A DNA stretch of 64,000 nucleotides, taken from assembly GCF_049532985.1 (NCBI RefSeq), contig NZ_CP186693.1, positions 2,418,001 through 2,482,000 on the forward strand. The letters are read 5' to 3'. This stretch comes from Promicromonospora sp049532985. Its GTDB lineage: Bacteria > Actinomycetota > Actinomycetes > Actinomycetales > Cellulomonadaceae. Made by a program: the position numbers and the translations under genes. Below the pieces are notes generated by a model. It had not been told where the DNA came from. It did no database searches and worked only from the letters and a program-made list of their open reading frames with translations. Each line of letters opens with the position of its first letter. The first letter of the stretch is position 1. Shown one piece after another: positions 57,540 through 64,000 of the stretch.

Positions 57540-58184
57540 TCAGATCGCGTGCGGTGCGGGAGGTCCCCTGCGGAGCAGGGGTGAGAGCTGGGGCCCCGGG
57601 TGCAGGGGCCGGAAGGTGGCCGCGACCACGGCCGGGAGCGCGGGGCGCACGACGAGGCGTGCGCCCTCCACGACGGCGCGCCCGCCCAGGAGCCAGGCCG
57701 CGGCGCGGACGGCGAGCTGGCGCAGCCGGAGCAGGAGCAGCTCGCCGCGGTACAGGACGACGACGGTGACCGCCGCCGCCAGGGCGTGCCAGACCCACAT
57801 CGTGACGTCGGCGTGCGCCATGCCCGCCGCGTGGTCCGCCGCGGCGCCCGCGGCCGGCACCGGCGGGACGACCGCCCCGTGGTGGTGCCCTGGGGTCGGT
57901 GCGGGTCCGCCCGAGGCGGGTGTGCCGAGCAGGAACAGGACGTGGAAGAAGAGCTGGCTCGCGACGACGGAGGCGGACAGGCCCACGAGCGACAGGCGCC
58001 GCCCGGCCCAGGCGATGCAGATCGGCAGCGAGAGCGCCAGCGGGACCAGCACACCCAAGGGGCCCGGCATCGCACCACCGGCGGCGAGGTGGGACGCCAG
58101 CGCAACGAAGGTCGCAGACGAGGCCGCCAGACCACCGCGCAACGCACGCACGCGCCTGGCGTGGTCGTCGCGTCCGCTCGTCAC
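57540..58184 (-). CDS. His-rich membrane protein, first gene of the copper operon
   Basis: The 214-residue protein has about four hydrophobic segments and between them a loop with HHHG and a DHAAGMAHADVTMW stretch. His and Met in this arrangement suggest metal contact outside the membrane. No named family was recognised, although position suggests a copper-related role like CopD- or DUF2946-type proteins. GGAGG precedes GTG 58184. It leads the operon on the minus strand, 58 bases before copC. The C-terminal 50 residues are basic and cytosolic. Confidence 0.6.
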   Translation of the reverse strand: MTSGRDDHARRVRALRGGLAASSATFVALASHLAAGGAMPGPLGVLVPLALSLPICIAWAGRRLSLVGLSASVVASQLFFHVLFLLGTPASGGPAPTPGHHHGAVVPPVPAAGAAADHAAGMAHADVTMWVWHALAAAVTVVVLYRGELLLLRLRQLAVRAAAWLLGGRAVVEGARLVVRPALPAVVAATFRPLHPGPQLSPLLRRGPPAPHAI

Positions 58185-58232
58185 GCGTCCTCCGTCCCCC
58201 CGGCCTGCCCGAGATCCTGTCATATTAGCGTC

Positions 58233-59318
58233 ATGCGCTCGCTCTCCAGGCTGGTCCCTGCGCTGGTCGTCGCCACCCTCGTCACCGGGTGCGGGGCCGC
58301 CGGGCCCACCGCACCCACCTCGGCGCCCACCTCGGCGCCCACACCGTCGACCACCGTGTCCGGCCCCGCACCCCGGGCGCTCGCGACCGGGCTGGACGTC
58401 CCGTGGTCGATCGCCTTCCGCGACGGCACCCCGCTCATCAGCCAGCGCGGCACCGGGGAGATCCTGGAGCTGCTCGACGACGGCACCACCCGCGCGATCG
58501 GCACGGTCGAGGGCGTCCGCGCCGTCGGCGAGAGCGGGCTGCTCGGCCTGGCCGTCGACGACCAGGACCGCCTGTACGCCTACTCGACCGGCCCGGACGG
58601 CAACCGCGTGCAGCGGTTCGACGTGACGGGCGAGCCCGGGGCCCTGCACCTCGGCGACGCCGAGACCCTGATCGACGGTCTCCCGGCCGCGGCCAACCAC
58701 GACGGCGGCCGCATCGCGTTCGGCCCGGACGGCATGCTGTACGCCACCGTGGGCGACGCCGGGAACCCCGACGACGCCCAGGACCGCACGGTGCTCGCCG
58801 GGAAGATCCTGCGCCTGACGCCCGACGGCGAGGTGCCCGGCGACAACCCGTTCCCCGGGTCTCCCGTGTACAGCTACGGGCACCGCAACCCGCAGGGCAT
58901 CGCCTGGGCCGACGACGGCACGATGTTCGCCGCCGAGTTCGGCCAGGACACCTGGGACGAGCTGAACGTGATCACCCCGGGCGCCAACTACGGCTGGCCC
59001 GTGGTCGAGGGCATCGCGGACGACGACCGGTTCGCCGACCCGGTCCAGCAGTGGAGCCCGGCCGAGGCCAGCCCCAGCGGCATCGCCGTCGTCGACGGCG
59101 CGATCCTCGTGGCCAACCTCCGCGGCGAGGTACTGCGGTCCGTGCCGGTCGCCGACCCCACGACCGCCACCGAGCACTACGCCGGCGAGTACGGCCGGCT
59201 CCGCGACGTCGCCCTCTCCCCCGACGGCGACGTGTGGTTCCTCACCAGCAACACCGACGGCCGAGGCAGTCCGGGACCCGAGGACGACCGCCTGCTCGCC
59301 GTCACTCCCGCACCGTGA
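58233..59318 (+). CDS. PQQ-dependent aldose sugar dehydrogenase-like lipoprotein (Asd/GDH-B family)
   Basis: The 361-residue protein has a lipoprotein signal with VATLVTGCGAAG, a Thr/Ser/Pro linker, then a six-bladed GSDH beta-propeller: LDVPWSIAFRDGTPLISQRG, ESGLLGLAVDD, NHDGGRIAFGPDGMLYATVG (active-site His), YSYGHRNPQGIAW and EFGQDTWDELNVI with GANYGWPVVEG. These oxidise sugars using PQQ outside the membrane. No PQQ biosynthesis genes are in the window, so cofactor supply is unknown. It seems leaderless, with CATATT close to the ATG. Its end overlaps the convergent gene by 17 bases. Confidence 0.88.
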   Translation: MRSLSRLVPALVVATLVTGCGAAGPTAPTSAPTSAPTPSTTVSGPAPRALATGLDVPWSIAFRDGTPLISQRGTGEILELLDDGTTRAIGTVEGVRAVGESGLLGLAVDDQDRLYAYSTGPDGNRVQRFDVTGEPGALHLGDAETLIDGLPAAANHDGGRIAFGPDGMLYATVGDAGNPDDAQDRTVLAGKILRLTPDGEVPGDNPFPGSPVYSYGHRNPQGIAWADDGTMFAAEFGQDTWDELNVITPGANYGWPVVEGIADDDRFADPVQQWSPAEASPSGIAVVDGAILVANLRGEVLRSVPVADPTTATEHYAGEYGRLRDVALSPDGDVWFLTSNTDGRGSPGPEDDRLLAVTPAP

Positions 59319-60657
59319 AGCCCTGGTTCCTGCCGTACGTCACCATCGACTCCTCCCAGGCCACGAGCCCGTCCGCCAGCGACGCCGACCCGGTGTACGC
59401 CTGGCCGACAGTGTCGGGGAAGACGCTGTTGGCGTAGACCTGGTACGGCAGGTACTGCCAGCCCTCCACCACACCGGTGGCCGACGCCGAGAGCACCTCG
59501 TTGATGCGCTGCCCGCCGAAGTACGCGGGTTCCTTGGCGAGGAACTCGGGGCTGGTGAGGTCGGCCGTCGTGGCCGGGAAGTTGCCGTGGTCCAGCCGGA
59601 CCTGCACACCGTCGCCGGCGTTCGCGTACTGCAGGAAGCCGTAGGCCAGGGCCTTCTTCTCGCTGGCCTCGGTCACCGACAACGCCGAACCGCCGTTCTC
59701 CGCGGTCTCGTTCGCACCCTCGGTCCACTGCGGCATCGGGGCCACACGCCAGTCACCCGACGCCGGGGCGGCGCCCGACTCCAGGTTCGCCGGCATCCAC
59801 GCACCGGTCACCAGCGCCGCGATGGTCCCGTCGCCGAGCCGCTGGAACCACTCGTCGGACCACTCGGGCACGTTCGCCACCAGGTCCTCGTCCAGGAGCC
59901 GCTGCCACATCTCGGCGAACTTCGCCGAGCCCTCGTCGGCGAGGTTCACGGTCACCGTCGTGCCGTCCACGGTGAACGGCCTGCCGCCCGCCTGCCAGAT
60001 CATCGACGTGGCGAACCCGGCGTTGCCGTCGTCCGCGATGATGTGGGTGCCGGCGTCGTACGCGTGGATCTTCCGGGCCGCCTCGACGAACTCGTCCCAC
60101 GTGGCCGGCACCTCGACGCCCGCCTCGTAGAACGTCTTCGCGTTGTAGAACAGGGCCATCGGGCCGGAGTCCATCGGCAGGCCGTACACGGCGTCGCCGT
60201 CCGTCACCGCACCCCAGGTCCCGGGCGAGTACGCGCCGTCCAGGTCGCCCGCACCGAAGGGCGTCAGGTCCGCGAGCGACCCGGAGATCGAGAACTGCGG
60301 CAGGGCGTAGTACTCGACCTGCGCGACGTCGGGCACACCCGACCCGGCGCTGATCGCGTTCTGCAGCACCACGTAGTGGTCGTTGCCCGTGCCGACGTTC
60401 GCCAGCTCGACGTCCACGTTCGGGTACTCGGCCTCGAAGCCCTCGACGACCTCGTCCAGCGTGGGCTCCCACGCCCAGACCAGCAGGTCGCCGCCCTCCT
60501 CCAGCGCGCTGGTCACCGCTTCCGGGGACAGCGCGGCCCCCGCGGCCAGGCCGGCGTCGGGCGCGGTGGCGCACCCGGCCAGGGCGGCCGCCGCGACGCC
60601 GGTCACGGCGAGCGCCACGCGGGCGCGCCGGTGAGAGCTGAACTTGCCGAGGGGCAC
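59302..60657 (-). CDS. Orphan sugar-binding lipoprotein (family 1 solute-binding protein)
   Basis: The 451-residue protein has a lipoprotein signal (VALAVTGVAAAALAGCATAP) and a type 1 extracellular binding fold: GGDLLVWAWEPTLDEVVEGF, FEAEYPNVDVELANVGTG, VAQVEYYALPQFSISGSLAD, ALFYNAKTFYEAGVEVPATW and IAALVTGAWMPANL. It would bind an oligosaccharide for a CUT1 importer. No permease gene is nearby, so it must share a transporter encoded elsewhere or be a leftover of one. GGAG precedes GTG 60657. The end overlaps the PQQ-dehydrogenase gene. Confidence 0.85.
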   Translation of the reverse strand: MPLGKFSSHRRARVALAVTGVAAAALAGCATAPDAGLAAGAALSPEAVTSALEEGGDLLVWAWEPTLDEVVEGFEAEYPNVDVELANVGTGNDHYVVLQNAISAGSGVPDVAQVEYYALPQFSISGSLADLTPFGAGDLDGAYSPGTWGAVTDGDAVYGLPMDSGPMALFYNAKTFYEAGVEVPATWDEFVEAARKIHAYDAGTHIIADDGNAGFATSMIWQAGGRPFTVDGTTVTVNLADEGSAKFAEMWQRLLDEDLVANVPEWSDEWFQRLGDGTIAALVTGAWMPANLESGAAPASGDWRVAPMPQWTEGANETAENGGSALSVTEASEKKALAYGFLQYANAGDGVQVRLDHGNFPATTADLTSPEFLAKEPAYFGGQRINEVLSASATGVVEGWQYLPYQVYANSVFPDTVGQAYTGSASLADGLVAWEESMVTYGRNQGFTVRE

Positions 60658-60723
60658 AGGGACTCCGTTCGGATCGACGTCGACGTCTGCCGGGCAGGCC
60701 TCCGTACGGTAACTCCAGATCTC

Positions 60724-63552
60724 TCACCCCTGCGGGTGCCGCGCCCGCCAGAGCAGCTTGCGCAGCTCGTCGAACCAGAGCACGGAGGAGGCCGCGCCGA
60801 GCGCCACGGCCCAGTGGGCGGCGTCGAGCGCTGCGGTGCCGAACGCCACCTGCAGGACGGGCACGTGCACGACGGCGACCTGGAGCACGACGCCGAGCCC
60901 GACGGCACCCCAGAGCCAGGGTCCCCGGAACATCCGGTGGAACGCGCTGGTGGTCTCGGAACGGGAGTTGAGCACGTTGAAGAGCTGGGCCAGCACGAGC
61001 GTGGTGAACCCTGCGGTGCGCGCCACGGTGAGGTCGTCGGTGCCCTCGACGAGGCCGCCGGGCAGGAAGATGTCGATGGTCAGCAGGGTGGCGACACCCA
61101 TGACGAGCCCGATGCCGAGCACGCCGGTCCACATGCGGGCGTCGATGATGCGCTCGTGCGGGCTGCGCGGGGGCCGGGCCATCACGTCGTCGGTCTCGGG
61201 GTCCACGCCCATGGCGAGCGCGGGGCCGGAGTCGGTGACGAGGTTGATCCAGAGGATCTGCGTGGCCAGCAGGGGGACGACGACGGTCTCGCCGCCCGCG
61301 GCCCCGTCCAGCCCGACGACGCCGGCGAGCAGCACGCCGAGCAGCACCGTGCAGACCTCGCCCATGTTCGAGGAGAGCAGGTAGCGCAGGAACTTCTTGA
61401 TGTTGTCGAAGATGATCCGGCCCTGGCGCACGGCGGCGACGATGGTGGCGAAGTTGTCGTCGCCGAGGATCATCGTGGCCGACTCCTTGGTCACCTCCGT
61501 GCCCGTGACGCCCATGGCCACGCCGATGTCGGCGGTCTTGAGGGCGGGGGCGTCGTTCACGCCGTCGCCGGTCATCGCCACGACGTGCCCGTCGGCCTGG
61601 AGCGCGTCCACGATCTGCAGCTTGTTCTGCGGGGCCACGCGGGCGTACACGGAGACGGTGCGGGTGGTCTCGCGCAGGCCCTCCGCGTCCAGGTGGTCCA
61701 GCTCGGTCCCCGTGACGGCGCGGGCACCGGGTTCCACGATGCCGAGGTCGCTCGCGATCCGGCCGGCCGTGACGGGGTGGTCGCCCGTGATCATCATGAC
61801 GCGGACGCCGGCGCGGTGGGCCTCGGCCACCGCCGCCGCGACCTCCGGGCGCGGCGGGTCGATGATGCCGACCACGCCCAGGTAGACCAGGTCGGACTCG
61901 TGCTCCTCCAGGCCGTCCGGACCGGTGCCCTCCTCCACCCGGCGGTACGCCACCCCCAGCGTGCGGTACGCCTGGCCGGACAGACGCTCGACGTCGGCGA
62001 GCGCCGCGGCCCGCCGCGCTCCGTCGAGCGGGACGGTCTCCTCGCCGACCTGGAGGCCGGTGCAGCGCGGCAGGAGCACGTCGGGGGCACCCTTGGTGAC
62101 GAGCGCCCAGGCGCCGTCGCCGGGCGGGTCCACGAGCGCGGACATGAGCTTGCGCTCGGACGTGAACGGCACCTCGCCGCGCCGCTCGAACCCGGCGACG
62201 CCGTCCGTGGTGCCGGCGAGCTTGTGCGCCGCGACGAGGAACGCGGCCTCGGTCGGGTCGCCCTGGACGGTCCACTCCCCGTCGTGCTCGACGAGCTGGG
62301 CGTCGTTGGCCAGGGAGCCACCGCCCAGCACCATCAGGACCTCGCGGGTGAGCCGCTCGTCGGTCAGGGGCCCGGAGCCGGCCCGGACCTCGCCGTCGGG
62401 CCGGTACCCCACGCCGGTGAGCGTGACCTCACCGGAGGCGGTGACGACGCGCTGGATCGTCATCTCGTTCTTGGTCAGGGTGCCGGTCTTGTCCGACGCG
62501 ACCACGGATGCCGAGCCGAGCGTCTCCGCGGAGTGCAGCTTCTTGACCACGGCGTTGCGGCGGGCCATGGCCTGGACCCCGACCGCCAGGACCACCGAGA
62601 GGATGGCGGGCAGCCCCTCGGGCACGGCGGCCACGGCGAGCGAGACGCCGAGGAGCAGGACGGTGACGAGGTCGGCGGGCGTGCGTACGTCGTTGACGAG
62701 CGCCGCCAGGACCATCACGACCACGGCGATGCCGATGACGGTGAGGCCGAGCACCTTGCTGACGTGCGCGATCTCGCGCTGCAGCGGGGTGTCCTCCTCC
62801 TGGGTGGAGTCGAGCAGGCGCGCGATGGCACCCATCTGCGTGTCCATGCCGGTGGCCACCACGACGGCGCGGCCGACGCCCTGGGCCACGGCGGTGCCCT
62901 TGTAGACCATGTCGAACCGGTCGCCCAGGGGCGCGGGCTGCGCCAGCACCGCCGTGTCCTTGAGCACCGCCTCGCTCTCCCCCGTCAGCGACGACTCCTG
63001 CACGCGCAGCGCCGTCGCGCTCATCAGCCGCGCGTCCGCGCCGACGGCGTCCCCCTCGGCCAGCACGAGCACGTCGCCGGGCACCAGCTCGGCGGACCGC
63101 ACCGTGCGGCGCCGGCCGTCGCGCAGCACGGTCGACATGGCCTCGGTCATGGACCGCAGGGCCGCGACCGCGCTCTCCGCCCGGCTCTCCTGGACCAGGC
63201 CGAGCACCGCGTTGAGCACGACGATCGCGGCGATGACGACGGCGTCCACCGGGACGCCGTGCGCCCCCTCGACCCACCAGACCGCCAGGGAGATGCCCAC
63301 GGCCACCAGCAGCAGCGTCACGAGCGGGTCCCGGAACTGGTCCAGCACCTTGCGCCACACCGGGACGGGCGGGCGGGACCGCAGCTCGTTGGGGCCGTGG
63401 GCCGCCAGCCGGCGCGCGGCCTCGGCGTCGCTCAGCCCGACGGCGGGGTCGACGCCGAGACCGCGGGCCACCTCCTCGGCGTCCCGCAGCGACGGGTCCG
63501 GCGCAGGCGGTGCGGCGGACAGGGGCGGGGTGGGCTGCTGCGGGGTGGCCAC
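60724..63552 (-). CDS. P-type cation-transporting ATPase (P2 class, Ca2+/Na+-like)
   Basis: The 942-residue protein has an N-terminal cation-ATPase domain (GLSDAEAARRLAAHGPNELR), the actuator motif SSLTGESEAV (residues 188-197), a membrane PEGLP (311-315, ion binding), the phosphorylated D354 in DKTGTLTKNE and the hinge AMTGDGVNDAPALKTADIGV. C-terminal helices (LNSRSETTSAFHRMFRGPWL) complete a ten-helix plan. It fits PacL/SERCA-like pumps that expel Ca2+ or Na+/Mn2+; the ion is not certain. It is a single gene in its own right. Confidence 0.9.
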   Translation of the reverse strand: MATPQQPTPPLSAAPPAPDPSLRDAEEVARGLGVDPAVGLSDAEAARRLAAHGPNELRSRPPVPVWRKVLDQFRDPLVTLLLVAVGISLAVWWVEGAHGVPVDAVVIAAIVVLNAVLGLVQESRAESAVAALRSMTEAMSTVLRDGRRRTVRSAELVPGDVLVLAEGDAVGADARLMSATALRVQESSLTGESEAVLKDTAVLAQPAPLGDRFDMVYKGTAVAQGVGRAVVVATGMDTQMGAIARLLDSTQEEDTPLQREIAHVSKVLGLTVIGIAVVVMVLAALVNDVRTPADLVTVLLLGVSLAVAAVPEGLPAILSVVLAVGVQAMARRNAVVKKLHSAETLGSASVVASDKTGTLTKNEMTIQRVVTASGEVTLTGVGYRPDGEVRAGSGPLTDERLTREVLMVLGGGSLANDAQLVEHDGEWTVQGDPTEAAFLVAAHKLAGTTDGVAGFERRGEVPFTSERKLMSALVDPPGDGAWALVTKGAPDVLLPRCTGLQVGEETVPLDGARRAAALADVERLSGQAYRTLGVAYRRVEEGTGPDGLEEHESDLVYLGVVGIIDPPRPEVAAAVAEAHRAGVRVMMITGDHPVTAGRIASDLGIVEPGARAVTGTELDHLDAEGLRETTRTVSVYARVAPQNKLQIVDALQADGHVVAMTGDGVNDAPALKTADIGVAMGVTGTEVTKESATMILGDDNFATIVAAVRQGRIIFDNIKKFLRYLLSSNMGEVCTVLLGVLLAGVVGLDGAAGGETVVVPLLATQILWINLVTDSGPALAMGVDPETDDVMARPPRSPHERIIDARMWTGVLGIGLVMGVATLLTIDIFLPGGLVEGTDDLTVARTAGFTTLVLAQLFNVLNSRSETTSAFHRMFRGPWLWGAVGLGVVLQVAVVHVPVLQVAFGTAALDAAHWAVALGAASSVLWFDELRKLLWRARHPQG

Positions 63553-63651
63553 CCTGCGATCATGCCCCCGTCACGGCGGCACGACACCCCCAGCACGAGG
63601 TGATCGCCGCCCGACCGATCATTTCCGCCCGGCGGCGTCGTCAACCCCCGC

Positions 63652-64000
63652 ATGGACGACTTTCTCTCCGACGGTGCCGAGCTGTTCGCGACGAGCTGCG
63701 TGGCCGACTACGCGGCCGCCTACCCGTGGTGGGAGGCGGTGCTCGGCGCGAAGCCGTCGTTCGACGCCACCCCGACGGAGTCGGTGTGGGAGGTGGCGCC
63801 GCACCGCTGGATCGTGCTCGAGCAGCGGCCCGAACGCGCCGGAAACGCGACGCACACGCTGTTCGTGCAAGACCTCGACGCCCGTGTCGCGGCGATCTCC
63901 GCGCGCGGCATCGAGCCGAGCGACCACGAGACCTACGGCGACGTGCGCAAGGTGATCTACCGCGACCCGGAGGGCAACGAGCTCGGCTTCGGCGGCAACG
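63652..64000 (+). CDS. VOC-family (glyoxalase-like) protein, cut by the window edge
   Basis: The frame starts at ATG 63652 and is open to the end, so at least 116 residues are seen. It reads DFLSDGAELFATSCVADYAA, FVQDLDARVAAISARGI, and RDPEGNELGFGG with a candidate metal-binding Glu near the end. This is one VOC module, as in small glyoxalase-like or bleomycin-resistance-type proteins. The metal site and true length cannot be judged because of truncation. Confidence 0.75.
   Translation, partial: MDDFLSDGAELFATSCVADYAAAYPWWEAVLGAKPSFDATPTESVWEVAPHRWIVLEQRPERAGNATHTLFVQDLDARVAAISARGIEPSDHETYGDVRKVIYRDPEGNELGFGGN

Noticed and set aside
59587..63603. A 1,338-codon plus-strand frame.
   Set aside because: Low-complexity His/Arg/Gly-rich translation opposite the P-type ATPase and binding-protein genes; a high-GC shadow.

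Overview
The window is about 73% G+C DNA from an actinobacterium, most likely a Micrococcales member of the Cellulomonadaceae/Promicromonosporaceae type. This is inferred from codon use, the many GTG starts, frequent GTGA/ATGA stop-start overlaps, leaderless-looking promoters, a MarP-type protease and sugar ABC importers without their own ATPase. No rRNA, tRNA, CRISPR array, prophage or complete insertion sequence was seen. Both edge genes are cut by the window.

Layout. 0-3.8 kb: a four-carbon acid sugar (threonate/erythronate-type) locus with otnK, otnC and a DeoR regulator, divergent from a COG4091-like dehydrogenase. 3.8-5.4 kb: a Cfr-like 23S rRNA methyltransferase translationally coupled to a divergent L32 paralog, behind a long leader. 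5.6-9.9 kb: MarP-like protease, ferritin, a zinc-finger protein, and a DHA2 drug exporter with its TetR regulator. 9.9-21.8 kb: a homoprotocatechuate (hydroxyphenylacetate) meta-cleavage island. On the minus strand it holds FAH-RraA fusion, gntR, hpaE, hpaD, hpaH and hpaI, all overlapping or nearly touching. On the plus strand it holds an MHS transporter, an FAD monooxygenase and a ThDP enzyme. 21.8-26.6 kb: mixed small genes (lipid kinase, WYL regulator, RibD-like reductase, hydrolase, EF-hand protein).

26.7-37.1 kb: a sugar regulon. It has a GH4 glycosidase and class II aldolase, a DeoR regulator, two PfkB kinases, two ABC permeases, a lipoprotein binding protein and an AgaS-like SIS protein. 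Two copies of one 24-bp operator-like motif tie its two promoter regions together. The enzymes fit uptake of an alpha-galactoside or galactosaminide and its breakdown through tagatose 6-phosphate. 37.1-44.8 kb: an orphan nuclease domain of the type ISP restriction family, membrane proteins, a HAD phosphatase, PadR, a lytic transglycosylase, and an SDR/XRE pair.

44.8-49 kb: a siderophore-type ABC importer with an MFS partner behind two Fur/Zur-like boxes. 49-54.4 kb: CPBP protease, LysR, a split Dabb/membrane-tail gene pair, a DUF222-HNH protein with tandem repeats, and a TetR regulator with a perfect 20-bp palindrome beside a small Cys-rich protein. 54.4-58.2 kb: a copper-handling operon (membrane protein, CopC, PCuAC, Tat-exported Dyp peroxidase, DUF5134). 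58.2-64 kb: PQQ-type sugar dehydrogenase lipoprotein, an orphan sugar-binding lipoprotein, a P-type cation ATPase and a truncated VOC protein.

The most interesting signal is the L32-Cfr pair. Its leader shows an A-run next to a weak -35, a -10, a seven-residue upstream reading frame and a following hairpin. Together these resemble an inducible ribosome-protection operon.
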